From contig NZ_POUT01000003.1 in the NCBI RefSeq assembly GCF_002890915.1, forward strand, positions 329,090 to 393,089: DNA of 64,000 nt, given 5' to 3'. Positions within the stretch are counted from its first letter, which is position 1. Each line of letters opens with the position of its first letter. The translations under genes were made by a program, and so were the position numbers. Under the pieces are notes generated by a model. The model did no database searches, was not told where the DNA came from, and saw only the letters and a list, made by a program, of their open reading frames with translations. Positions 48,412-58,495 of this stretch are shown here, one piece after another. The stretch is from Stutzerimonas stutzeri. Its GTDB lineage: Bacteria; Pseudomonadota; Gammaproteobacteria; Pseudomonadales; Pseudomonadaceae.

Positions 48412-49263
48412 TCAGGCGACTTGCGGGGCGCCTTGGGCCAGGCCGAGCAGGTCGTGCCAGTCGGTCTCGACCAGTTCCAGTTGCTTGCGCAGGCAGACCT
48501 TGCGGTCCTTCGCGGTCGGCGAGGGGATCAGCGCCCAGCCAGCGGGCGTGGCGGCATCGTGGATCAGGTCGCTCATCAGCATGCGCTCGGTGTCGCGGTT
48601 GAACTGCATGCCGAGGAACAGGTAGTGGCATTCCTTGCGCTGCTGCTTGAGCCAGCCGGGAATGGCGAAGCCGCCCATCAGTTCGGTGATGTAGTCGACG
48701 AAGTCGGCGTCGCTGGCGACGTAGGAAGGGCTCGGCAGCGGCGTGCCCAGCGGCTTGAACAGCACCGGTAGCGCGGGGTCGACCTCGCTCTGGTCGATGC
48801 GCTGGTAGCGGCCTGCGTCGAAGCGATAGATGTCGAAGCGGTAGGGGCTGGCGGCGATGCGCGCGGCGCCGACCACCAGCGTATGCGGACGGTCGGCATA
48901 GCAGCGCTGCAGCTGGGTGTCGCGATTGCAGTCGATGACGTAGGGCAGGTTCAGCCCGGCCAGCCAGCGGTGCAGCGGCGCGGGCGTCCAGTTGTCGCCG
49001 CCGTAGGTCTGGGTCAGGAAGCGCTCGATGAAGCTGCGGCCCTTCTTGTTCTCCAGGTGCATGGCGGCACGCGGGAATTCGTACATCAGCCGCGGCGCCA
49101 TCGGCTGCCCGCCGGTCATGGCGAGGATCAGGCTTTCATTGTCGGCCGGCATCGGCTGACCGGTGTCGCGGTCGACCACGCCGCCCAGCACACCGGGCCC
49201 CAAGTAGGGCACCAGTTCATGGGCGACGAGGCGATCGGCGATTTCCTGCAAAGGATCGTTCAC
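48412..49263 (-). CDS. SIR2-like domain protein under sigma-54 control
   Basis: A 283-aa protein starting at GTG 49263 after AGGAGA (MNDPLQEIADRL). Residues 13-25, HELVPYLGPGVLG, resemble the NAD-binding N-terminal loop of SIR2-like proteins. Also visible are PLHRWLAGLNLPYVIDCNRD and LFLGMQFNRDTERML, a common ending of such domains. SIR2-like proteins bind or hydrolyse NAD+, but no deacetylase zinc motif is present. It is divergent from nifH, 417 bases away, with a sigma-54 promoter, so it should be expressed during nitrogen fixation. The role is unknown. Confidence 0.7.
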   Translation of the reverse strand: MNDPLQEIADRLVAHELVPYLGPGVLGGVVDRDTGQPMPADNESLILAMTGGQPMAPRLMYEFPRAAMHLENKKGRSFIERFLTQTYGGDNWTPAPLHRWLAGLNLPYVIDCNRDTQLQRCYADRPHTLVVGAARIAASPYRFDIYRFDAGRYQRIDQSEVDPALPVLFKPLGTPLPSPSYVASDADFVDYITELMGGFAIPGWLKQQRKECHYLFLGMQFNRDTERMLMSDLIHDAATPAGWALIPSPTAKDRKVCLRKQLELVETDWHDLLGLAQGAPQVA

Positions 49264-49303
49264 GGCAAATCTCCTGCGGCCAGTGGATTTACCGATAGCC
49301 GAT

Positions 49304-49319
49304 CGCAATAACCGAGCCA
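49304..49319 (-). promoter_or_regulatory. Sigma-54 promoter of the SIR2-like pair
   Basis: Minus strand TGGCTCGGTTATTGCG: GG-N10-GC with thirteen positions fitting TGGCACG-N4-TTGCA except two. It is about 42 bases upstream of the GTG start. Confidence 0.7.
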
Positions 49320-49400
49320 GCCGGGAGCGTGCATGCAAGCCCTTGATATATGGGGCTTTGAATGCGGCGATAGTTGCCGTTCAGGTGTTTCCGAAAGTAT

Positions 49401-49424
49401 CGAACATGACAATTGTCATGTTCG
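49401..49424. repeat. 24-bp perfect palindrome upstream of nifH
   Basis: CGAACATGACAA is followed immediately by its exact reverse complement (49413-49424). It overlaps the first NifA site and lies between the SIR2-like and nifH promoters. It could be a repressor operator or an alternative activator site. Confidence 0.85.
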
Positions 49425-49429
49425 CAACA
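49414..49429. promoter_or_regulatory. NifA upstream activator sequence, nifH region (1)
   Basis: TGTCATGTTCGCAACA matches TGT-N10-ACA. It is about 175 bases from the nifH -24 and about 100 from that of the SIR2-like gene. Confidence 0.75.
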
Positions 49430-49475
49430 GTTGCCGCAAGTGTGAAAAACCGGCGCTTGTCCCGGTCGATCTTTT

Positions 49476-49491
49476 TGTCGCCATTGCAACA
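49476..49491. promoter_or_regulatory. NifA upstream activator sequence, nifH region (2)
   Basis: TGTCGCCATTGCAACA matches TGT-N10-ACA. It is about 110 bases upstream of the nifH -24, a normal distance for NifA. A strongly AT-rich stretch (49540-49568) lies between it and the promoter, where IHF could bind. Confidence 0.8.
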
Positions 49492-49591
49492 GTCAGGCCT
49501 GTCGGTTGTTAACTATCGAACCGCCGGAGAATGTTGCCATTAATAAAATTATTTTAATTAAAACAAGTGTTTAGGTTCTTTTGGAAGCGCT

Positions 49592-49607
49592 GGCACAAAG
49601 GCTGCTA
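49592..49607 (+). promoter_or_regulatory. Sigma-54 promoter of nifHDKTY
   Basis: TGGCACAAAGGCTGCT: exact GG-N10-GC spacing and a full TGGCAC box, 73 bases before the nifH ATG. Confidence 0.9.
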
Positions 49608-49658
49608 TTGCCCTGTTGCGCAGGCTTGTTCGTGCCTATAGCCCACGTCAAGTGGTAA

Positions 49659-50561
<903 letters not shown>

Positions 50562-50578
50562 TCGCTTCAGCAGAACGG

Positions 50579-50630
50579 GGCAGGGCGGATGGGCCCTGCC
50601 GGGGTGTCGCACCGTGCCCGGCACGGTGCG
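50579..50630 (+). promoter_or_regulatory. Two RNA hairpins between nifH and nifD
   Basis: Perfect stems: GGCAGGGC (50579-50586) with GCCCTGCC (50593-50600), and CGCACCGTGC (50608-50617) with GCACGGTGCG (50621-50630). No U-tract follows. They probably stabilise the nifH message or limit read-through to nifD, giving more iron protein than MoFe protein. Confidence 0.65.
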
Positions 50631-50672
50631 GTGCGCCCGTGACCCGCACATGAACGCAAGAGGAGGTCAATC

Positions 50673-52154
50673 ATGACCGGTATGTCCCGCGAAGAGGTGG
50701 AATCCCTCATCCAGGAAGTCCTGGAAGTCTATCCGGAGAAGGCCCGCAAGGACCGCGCCAAGCACTTGTCGCCCAACGACCCGGCGCTTGAGCAATCCAA
50801 GAAATGCATCACCTCCAACAAGAAGTCCCAGCCGGGGCTGATGACCATCCGTGGCTGCGCCTACGCCGGCTCGAAGGGTGTGGTCTGGGGGCCGATCAAG
50901 GACATGATCCACATTTCCCACGGGCCGGTGGGCTGTGGCCAGTACTCGCGCGCCGGGCGGCGCAACTACTACATCGGCACCACCGGTGTGAACGCCTTCG
51001 TCACCATGAACTTCACCTCGGATTTCCAGGAGAAGGACATCGTCTTCGGCGGCGACAAGAAGCTGGCCAAGCTGATCGACGAGATCGAGACGCTGTTCCC
51101 GCTGAACAAGGGCATCTCCGTGCAGTCCGAATGCCCCATCGGCCTGATCGGCGACGATATCGAGGCGGTCGCCAAGAAGAAGGCCGCCGAGCACGAGACC
51201 ACCGTGGTGCCGGTGCGTTGCGAAGGCTTCCGCGGGGTGTCGCAGTCCCTCGGCCACCACATCGCCAACGACGCCATCCGCGACTGGGTGCTGGACAAGC
51301 GTGACGACGACACCAGCTTCGAGACCACGCCCTACGACGTCTCCATCATCGGCGACTACAACATCGGCGGCGATGCCTGGTCCTCGCGCATCCTGCTCGA
51401 GGAAATGGGCCTGCGCGTGGTGGCGCAGTGGTCCGGCGACGGCACGATTTCCGAGATGGAGCTGACGCCCAAGGTCAAGCTCAACCTGGTGCACTGCTAC
51501 CGCTCGATGAACTACATCTCGCGGCACATGGAAGAGAAGTACGGCATTCCGTGGATGGAGTACAACTTCTTCGGCCCGACCAAGACCGCCGAGTCGCTAC
51601 GGGCCATCGCCGAGCATTTCGACGACAGCATCAAGGCCAAGTGCGAGCAAGTGATCGCCAAGTACCAGCCGGAGTGGGAGGCGGTGATCGCCAAGTACCG
51701 CCCGCGCCTGGAAGGCAAGCGCGTGATGCTCTACGTCGGCGGCCTGCGTCCGCGCCACGTGATCGGCGCCTACGAGGACCTGGGCATGGAAGTGGTCGGC
51801 ACCGGCTACGAGTTCGGCCACAACGACGACTACGACCGCACCCTCAAGGAAATGGGCAACGCCACGCTGCTCTACGACGACGTCACCGGCTACGAGTTCG
51901 AGGAGTTCGTCAAGCGCATCAAGCCCGACCTGATCGGCTCCGGCATCAAGGAAAAGTACATCTTCCAGAAGATGGGCATTCCCTTCCGGCAGATGCACTC
52001 CTGGGATTATTCCGGCCCGTACCACGGCTTCGACGGCTTCGCCATCTTCGCCCGTGACATGGACATGACCCTGAACAACCCGTGCTGGAAGAAGCTGCAG
52101 GCGCCCTGGCAGAAGGCCGAGGAATCGGCCGAGAAGGTCGCCGCCAGCGCCTGA
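50673..52154 (+). CDS. nifD: Nitrogenase MoFe protein alpha chain NifD
   Basis: Carries FeMo-cofactor and half the P-cluster, 493 aa. P-cluster ligands Cys62, Cys88 and Cys154 and FeMo-co ligands Cys275 (NLVHCYRS) and His442 (MHSWDYSG) occupy the A. vinelandii positions exactly; Gln191 and His195 are also present. The AAGAGGAGG site lies before ATG 50673. Confidence 0.99.
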   Translation: MTGMSREEVESLIQEVLEVYPEKARKDRAKHLSPNDPALEQSKKCITSNKKSQPGLMTIRGCAYAGSKGVVWGPIKDMIHISHGPVGCGQYSRAGRRNYYIGTTGVNAFVTMNFTSDFQEKDIVFGGDKKLAKLIDEIETLFPLNKGISVQSECPIGLIGDDIEAVAKKKAAEHETTVVPVRCEGFRGVSQSLGHHIANDAIRDWVLDKRDDDTSFETTPYDVSIIGDYNIGGDAWSSRILLEEMGLRVVAQWSGDGTISEMELTPKVKLNLVHCYRSMNYISRHMEEKYGIPWMEYNFFGPTKTAESLRAIAEHFDDSIKAKCEQVIAKYQPEWEAVIAKYRPRLEGKRVMLYVGGLRPRHVIGAYEDLGMEVVGTGYEFGHNDDYDRTLKEMGNATLLYDDVTGYEFEEFVKRIKPDLIGSGIKEKYIFQKMGIPFRQMHSWDYSGPYHGFDGFAIFARDMDMTLNNPCWKKLQAPWQKAEESAEKVAASA

Positions 52155-52256
52155 TGGTCCGCAGTCGTACGCAACGTCCGCGGCGGCCGGCGCAGGTCGG
52201 TCGCCGCCGATATCCGTGATCGCCGTTCACAGATGAGTGAGGCGAAGGAGAGAGTC

Positions 52257-53828
52257 ATGAGCCAGCAAGTCGATAACATCAAACCCAGCTACCCGCTGTT
52301 CCGCGACGAAGAGTACAAGGACATGCTCGCGCGCAAGCGCGACGCCTTCGAAGAAAAGCATCCGCAGGACAAGATCGACGAAGTCTTCCAGTGGACCACC
52401 ACCCAGGAGTACCAGGAACTCAACTTCCAGCGCGAAGCCCTGACCGTCAACCCGGCCAAGGCCTGCCAGCCGCTGGGCTCGGTGCTCTGCGCCCTGGGCT
52501 TCGAGAAGACCATGCCCTACGTGCACGGCTCGCAAGGGTGCGTGGCCTACTTCCGCACCTACTTCAACCGCCACTTCAAGGAGCCGGTGTCCTGCGTGTC
52601 CGACTCCATGACCGAGGACGCGGCGGTGTTCGGCGGCCAGCAGAACATGAAGGACGGCCTGGCCAACTGCAAGGCCACCTACAAGCCGGACATGATCGCC
52701 GTGTCCACCACCTGCATGGCCGAGGTCATCGGCGACGACCTCAACGCCTTCATCAACAACTCGAAGAAGGAGGGCTTCATCCCCGAGGACTACCCGGTCC
52801 CCTATGCCCACACCCCGAGCTTCGTCGGCAGCCACGTCACCGGCTGGGACAACATGTTCGAGGGCATCGCCCGCTACTTCACCCTCAATCACATGGACGA
52901 CAAGGTGGTCGGTAGCAACCACAAGATCAACGTCGTTCCCGGCTTCGAGACCTACTTGGGCAACTTCCGCGTGATCAAGCGCATGCTCAAGGAAATGGAC
53001 GTCGGCTACAGCCTGCTCTCCGATCCGGAAGAAGTGCTCGATACCCCGGCCGACGGCCAGTTCCGCATGTACTCCGGCGGCACCACCCAGGACGAGATCA
53101 AGGATGCGCCCAACGCCCTGAACACCCTGCTGCTGCAACCCTGGCAGCTGGAAAAGACCAAGAAGTTCGTCGAAGGCACCTGGAAGCACGAGACGCCCAA
53201 GCTGAGCATCCCCATGGGCCTGGACTGGACCGACGAGTTCCTGATGAAGGTCAGCGAGATCAGCGGCCAGCCGATCCCCGAAAGCCTGGCCAAGGAGCGC
53301 GGCCGCCTGGTCGACATGATGACCGACTCGCACACCTGGCTGCACGGCAAGCGCTTCGCGTTGTGGGGTGATCCGGATTTCGTCATGGGCATGGCCAAGT
53401 TCCTCCTGGAGCTGGGCGCCGAGCCGGTGCACATCCTCGCCCACAACGGCAACAAGCGCTGGAAGAAGGCCATGGACGCGATCCTGGAGTCCTCGCCCTA
53501 CGGCAAGAACTGCACCGTGTACATCGGCAAGGACCTCTGGCACATGCGCTCGCTGGTGTTCACCGATAAGCCGGACTTCATGATCGGCAACAGCTACGGC
53601 AAGTTCATCCAGCGCGACACGCTGCACAAGGGCAAGGAATTCGAGGTGCCGCTGATCCGTCTCGGTTTCCCGATCTTCGACCGCCACCACCTGCACCGCC
53701 AGACCACCCTGGGCTACGAAGGCGCCATGCAGATGCTGACCACCCTCGTCAACGCCGTGCTCGAGCGCCTCGACGACGAGACCCGCGGCATGCAGAGCAC
53801 CGACTACAACTACGACCTGGTTCGTTGA
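52257..53828 (+). CDS. nifK: Nitrogenase MoFe protein beta chain NifK
   Basis: Completes the P-cluster, 523 aa, identical in length to A. vinelandii NifK as I recall it. Ligands Cys70, Cys95 and Cys153 are present (NPAKACQPLG, GSQGCVAYF, STTCMAEVIG). I chose the ATG at 52257 (MSQQVDNIK), 102 bases after nifD; the frame opens 24 bases earlier. Confidence 0.99.
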   Translation: MSQQVDNIKPSYPLFRDEEYKDMLARKRDAFEEKHPQDKIDEVFQWTTTQEYQELNFQREALTVNPAKACQPLGSVLCALGFEKTMPYVHGSQGCVAYFRTYFNRHFKEPVSCVSDSMTEDAAVFGGQQNMKDGLANCKATYKPDMIAVSTTCMAEVIGDDLNAFINNSKKEGFIPEDYPVPYAHTPSFVGSHVTGWDNMFEGIARYFTLNHMDDKVVGSNHKINVVPGFETYLGNFRVIKRMLKEMDVGYSLLSDPEEVLDTPADGQFRMYSGGTTQDEIKDAPNALNTLLLQPWQLEKTKKFVEGTWKHETPKLSIPMGLDWTDEFLMKVSEISGQPIPESLAKERGRLVDMMTDSHTWLHGKRFALWGDPDFVMGMAKFLLELGAEPVHILAHNGNKRWKKAMDAILESSPYGKNCTVYIGKDLWHMRSLVFTDKPDFMIGNSYGKFIQRDTLHKGKEFEVPLIRLGFPIFDRHHLHRQTTLGYEGAMQMLTTLVNAVLERLDDETRGMQSTDYNYDLVR

Positions 53829-53836
53829 CCGCGAGC

Positions 53837-53897
53837 GGGGAGGGCGACCTCCCCATCCTGGCCGGCCGGCGCACCGCAACGGTCGTCGGCCGGCCAG
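53837..53897 (+). promoter_or_regulatory. Hairpins between nifK and nifT
   Basis: GGGGAGG/CCTCCCC with a GCGA loop (53837-53854), then an 11-bp perfect stem CTGGCCGGCCG/CGGCCGGCCAG with an 18-base loop (53858-53897), followed by CCCTATTTT. It may end most nifHDK transcripts or protect them, lowering nifTY expression. Confidence 0.6.
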
Positions 53898-53919
53898 CCC
53901 TATTTTCAGGAAGCCTCCC

Positions 53920-54141
53920 ATGCCCAGTGTCATGATCAGCCGCAACAAGAATGGCCAGCTGACCTTCTACATCGCCAAGAAGGACCAGGAAGAAATAGTC
54001 GTCAGCCTGGAACACGACAGCCCCGAGCGCTGGGGCGGCGAAGTTGCCCTGGCCGACGGCTCCAGCTACTACCTCGAACCCCTCTCGGCACCGCCGAAAC
54101 TGCCGATCACCCTGCGCGCCAAACGGGCCGGCGAGGGCTGA
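53920..54141 (+). CDS. nifT: Nitrogen fixation protein NifT (FixU)
   Basis: A 73-aa protein of the NifT/FixU family (MPSVMISRNKNGQLTFYIAK, then ERWGGEVALADG). It is dispensable or of unknown role in studied diazotrophs. It lies 3 bases before nifY. Confidence 0.93.
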   Translation: MPSVMISRNKNGQLTFYIAKKDQEEIVVSLEHDSPERWGGEVALADGSSYYLEPLSAPPKLPITLRAKRAGEG

Positions 54142-54144
54142 ACG

Positions 54145-54879
54145 ATGGCGCCCCGCAACGGACGGGTTCCGCTGCCGGCTCATCTGGCCCTGCGCATCGC
54201 CCTGGCGGCGCGCGAGCTGAACGGCGTGAATACCGGGCAACTGCTGCGCACCTTGCTCAGCGTCACCGGCGAGCCGATCACCGAGGCGCGGCTGGCCAGG
54301 CTGCGCCTCAACCGCCTGCGCAACCGCCTGCTGAGCAGCGTCGACGGGCCGCCGCCGACGCTCAGCGAGCGGCAACTGCAACGTGCGCTCGGCCTGCTCA
54401 AGGGGCGTGGCGTACGGATGCCCGAGGAGCCGTTGCCGACCATCGAGCCCTATCGCGAAGGCGAGCTGCCGGATTCGATCCGCATCGCCTGCACCTCCGA
54501 CGGCGGCGAGCGCCTGGACGGCAGCTTCGGCAGCTGCGCGCGCTTTCTCGTCTACCAGATCTCGCCGAGCGCCAGCCGCCTGGTCGACCTGCGCGAGCCG
54601 GGGCCGGTCGCGCCCCACGAAGATCGCCATGCCCGCCGCGCCGAACTGCTGCACGACTGCCAGCTGCTCTACACCCTGAGCATCGGCGGGCCGGCGGCGG
54701 CCAAGGTGATTCGCGTCGGCACCCACCCGATCAAGGTCATGCGGCCGATCCCGGCCCGCGAGATCGTCGAGGAACTGCAACAGGTACTGGCCAGTGCGCC
54801 GCCGCCCTGGCTGGCCAAGGCCATGGGCAGCGAGCCGGCTCCCCGCGTTTCCACGTCTGAAAGAGAGGACACCCCATGA
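54145..54879 (+). CDS. nifY: Nitrogenase accessory protein NifY
   Basis: Binds apo-dinitrogenase, 244 aa, a paralogue of NafY: helical N-terminal domain (12-90) and a NifX/NafY C-terminal domain with GERLDGSFGSCARFLVY. The His that binds FeMo-co in NafY and NifX is Ser127 here, so this protein may use other residues. Ends overlapping the next small gene by 4 bases. Confidence 0.92.
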   Translation: MAPRNGRVPLPAHLALRIALAARELNGVNTGQLLRTLLSVTGEPITEARLARLRLNRLRNRLLSSVDGPPPTLSERQLQRALGLLKGRGVRMPEEPLPTIEPYREGELPDSIRIACTSDGGERLDGSFGSCARFLVYQISPSASRLVDLREPGPVAPHEDRHARRAELLHDCQLLYTLSIGGPAAAKVIRVGTHPIKVMRPIPAREIVEELQQVLASAPPPWLAKAMGSEPAPRVSTSEREDTP

Positions 54880-55145
54880 TCAGCCAGACCCAGCTCGACG
54901 CGGTCATCCGCCAGGCCGAGAACGCTCCGTTGGACGAGGCGCTGCTCGCCAGGCTGCGCAGCGAGCACCCTGGCATCCACTTCACCTGCTGCATGGACGA
55001 CGACGTGGTGGTCAATGCCAAGCCGGTTGCCGAGCGGCCGGGGTTCAACGTCTACCTGGTCAACTCCAGCCAGCACTGCTCGGTGCTGAGCAACGACCTG
55101 GACGCCGCCTCGGGCATCGTCCTGGCCGAAGTCATCGCCGATTAG
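54876..55145 (+). CDS. Small nif-cluster protein between nifY and lrv
   Basis: An 89-aa acidic protein that overlaps nifY by 4 bases. It contains HFTCCMDDDVVVNAKP (double Cys near residue 38) and NSSQHCSVLSNDLDAASG (Cys near 68). A homologue is in the same place in A. vinelandii as far as I recall. Its biochemical function is unknown; the Cys residues could bind a metal or cluster. Confidence 0.8.
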   Translation: MISQTQLDAVIRQAENAPLDEALLARLRSEHPGIHFTCCMDDDVVVNAKPVAERPGFNVYLVNSSQHCSVLSNDLDAASGIVLAEVIAD

Positions 55146-55154
55146 AGAGCACCC

Positions 55155-55895
55155 ATGCACAACGACGGTAGCGAGGACATCACCCCCCTGGCGGACTGCC
55201 GCGATTGCAGCTTTCGCGGCGACCTGCTGCCCAGCGGCCGCTGCACGCCGGGCGACCGCTGCGTGGCGATCCACAGCGGCCGGCAGATCGACCGTTTCTT
55301 CCGGCAGAATCCGCAGCTGGCCGTGCACTACCTGGCCGATCCGTTCTGGGAGCGGCGCGCCATCGCCGTGCGCTACGCCCCGGTGGAGGCGCTGCTGCCG
55401 ATGATCCACGATGTCGACGAAGCGGTGCGCCGTGCCGTCGCCTACCGCCTGCCGCGCGAGCGCCTGGGCGAACTCATGCGCGACCCGGATCGGGAAGTGC
55501 GCATCACCGTCGCCGACCGCCTGCCGGCCGAGCAACTGGAGCGGATGGCTGCCGACCCGGATTACCTGGTGCGCGCCTACGTGGTCCAGCGCATCGCCCC
55601 GGGGCGGCTGTTCCGCTTCATCCGCGACGAGGACCGCCAGGTGCGCAAGTTCGTCGCCCAGCGCCTGCCCGAGGAAAGCCTCGGGTTGATGGTCACCGAC
55701 CCCGAACCGGAAGTCCGCCGCCTGGTCGCCGCGCGCCTGCATGGCGAGGACGTGCTGGAAATGCTCCACGACCCCGACTGGACGGTACGCCTGGCCGCCG
55801 TGGAAAACGCCCCGCTCGACGCCCTGCGCGAGCTGAACGAAGACGATCCCGAAGTCCGGAGCGCGATCGAAGAGCGATTGGGTAGGTTGGGTTGA
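55155..55895 (+). CDS. lrv: Leucine-rich repeat variant protein LRV
   Basis: A 246-aa protein with an N-terminal Cys cluster (CRDCSF...CTPGDRC, residues 15-36), the 4Fe-4S site of A. vinelandii LRV, followed by about eight 24-residue repeats beginning DPD/DED-x-x-VR-x-x-V (for example DPDREVRITVADRLP). It probably mediates protein interaction in the nif system; its role is unknown. The last codons (GRLG-stop) lie inside a GTAGGTTGGG repeat, so the C-terminus is supplied or altered by the repeat. Confidence 0.92.
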   Translation: MHNDGSEDITPLADCRDCSFRGDLLPSGRCTPGDRCVAIHSGRQIDRFFRQNPQLAVHYLADPFWERRAIAVRYAPVEALLPMIHDVDEAVRRAVAYRLPRERLGELMRDPDREVRITVADRLPAEQLERMAADPDYLVRAYVVQRIAPGRLFRFIRDEDRQVRKFVAQRLPEESLGLMVTDPEPEVRRLVAARLHGEDVLEMLHDPDWTVRLAAVENAPLDALRELNEDDPEVRSAIEERLGRLG

Positions 55896-56071
55896 GGTAG
55901 GTTGGGTGGGGCCGCCGAGGTTGAGCTCCGCGAAGCCCAACGAGCGAGGCATCGGGTAACGCAATCGTTACGGCGTTGAGCTTCGGCACGTCGGATATTC
56001 GCCTTGGCCCCGGCGTGATGTTGGGCTTCGCCGCTTCGCGGCTCAGCGGAGCGCCGCCCGACCCAACCTAC
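55882..56071. repeat. GTAGGTTGGG repeat unit A
   Basis: An approximately 190-base unit ending in GACCCAACCTAC. Internal ATGTTGGGCTTCGCCGC and CGTTACGGCGTTG blocks are shared with unit B at 56748. It covers the lrv stop codon and ends where the transposase remnant begins. Confidence 0.75.
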
Positions 56072-56077
56072 GTGCCT

Positions 56078-56395
56078 CCAGACGGCGCGCTCACGTTTGC
56101 GTCGGCGCGACAACGGAATCGCCTCGTATGCGGGCAGGCGACGGGAGAAGCTGCTCTTGATCAACGCCCAGCGCAGCGGGTAGTCGGCATCGCCCTCGGG
56201 CAGTCGCCATACGGCGTGCAGGTGATCCGGCAACACCACCTGCGCGACGATCTCGAACGGATGTCGGGCCTTGGCCAGGCGAAAGGCGGCGCGAAGCGCG
56301 TCGATATGCTCGGTGAGCAGGCACTGGCTGTGATCGGCCAGCCCGAGGGTGAAAAAGAACGTGCCGCCCGGCACGAAAGCGCGTCGATAGTGCAT
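56078..56395 (-). pseudogene. Truncated REP-associated tyrosine transposase (RAYT)
   Basis: The frame starts MHYRRAFVPGG and shows the Y1/IS200-like RAYT features: GGTFFFTLGL, HPFEIVAQVVLPDHLHAVW with the HUH-like HLH pair, and PEGDADYPLRWALIKSSFSRR. The homology stops near residue 106 (RERAVW), where repeat unit A takes over. The catalytic Tyr region and C-terminus are missing, so it is inactive. RAYTs mobilise REP-like repeats. Confidence 0.85.
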
Positions 56396-56442
56396 CTCAT
56401 CGTCCTTGATGAATTGGCTTGGCGAAATATAGGGCAACTCGT

Positions 56443-56711
56443 TAGGGTCTGTTGCCGTTTCATCGCGAGCCGCGTTGCTGCGAGAAATAGCCCCCGGTTA
56501 GGCGCAGGACGCAGGTAATGGTCATTCCCTTGCCAAGTCCTGCAACGACAGCGGGGGCTATTTCCCGCGCAACCCGAAGGGCCGGGCCTGTTTTACCGCG
56601 ATGCGGCGTTACTCGATGGCTCATTTAGGCGACTAAACTTCGCATCTCGTGCCTTGCCTCGCGGTAAAACAGGCTCCGGCGCGGCCGCGAATGAAACGGC
56701 AACAGACCCTA
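56443..56711. mobile_element. MITE-like element with perfect 21-bp inverted ends
   Basis: A 269-base element. The left end, TAGGGTCTGTTGCCGTTTCA plus T (56443-56463), is exactly complementary to the right end (56691-56711), and the similarity continues inward imperfectly (GCGAGCCGCG). Inside are two nested palindromes: AAATAGCCCCC/GGGGGCTATTT and GCCTGTTTTACCGCG/CGCGGTAAAACAGGC-like. It has no coding capacity. The relevant transposase is not in this window. Confidence 0.8.
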
Positions 56712-56747
56712 GCGAAAAATGTAATCCCGATCGGTCGGCTGGTGGTT

Positions 56748-56909
56748 GTAGGTTGGGTTGAGCGAAGCGAAGCCCAACGTGCGCGGCGTCCGGCACGGAT
56801 TCGTCACGGCGTTGCGCTTTTGGACGTTCCGGAGATTCACCTTGGCCTCGGAGCGATGTTGGGCTTCGCCGCTGCGCGGCTCAGCGGATCGCCGCCCGAC
56901 CCAACCTAC
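56748..56909. repeat. GTAGGTTGGG repeat unit B
   Basis: The second copy of the ~180-base unit: GTAGGTTGGGTTGAGCGAAG at the start, ATGTTGGGCTTCGCCGCT inside, and CCGACCCAACCTAC at the end. Together with unit A, the RAYT remnant and the MITE-like element it fills the gap from lrv to the nifE promoter. Confidence 0.75.
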
Positions 56910-56928
56910 GGTCACCTGCCGAATCCTT

Positions 56929-56944
56929 TGTTGCGAACCCGACA
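56929..56944. promoter_or_regulatory. NifA upstream activator sequence for nifE
   Basis: TGTTGCGAACCCGACA matches TGT-N10-ACA. It lies about 70 bases upstream of the nifE -24 element. Confidence 0.7.
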
Positions 56945-57007
56945 TCCGGAGATGTTTGCGACAATCCGATTTCAATGAAATCCTTTAAAAATCAATAAAT
57001 TGCTTTT

Positions 57008-57023
57008 TGGTACAGGCATTGCA
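57008..57023 (+). promoter_or_regulatory. Sigma-54 promoter of nifENX
   Basis: TGGTACAGGCATTGCA: GG-N10-GC with a consensus TTGCA box, 41 bases before the nifE start. The repeats upstream do not disrupt it. Confidence 0.85.
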
Positions 57024-57042
57024 CCCACCTCGTTGCGCATGA

Positions 57043-58485
<1,443 letters not shown>

Positions 58486-58495
58486 GGAGAACGTG

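Noticed and set aside
49283..49543. 86-aa ORF on the plus strand between the SIR2-like gene and nifH
   Set aside because: It covers the promoter, NifA sites and palindrome, lacks a ribosome site and has no family features.
55577..56437. A 286-aa protein on the minus strand near lrv
   Set aside because: Only the first ~106 residues after MHYRRAF are transposase. The rest is the translation of a repeat and antisense lrv.
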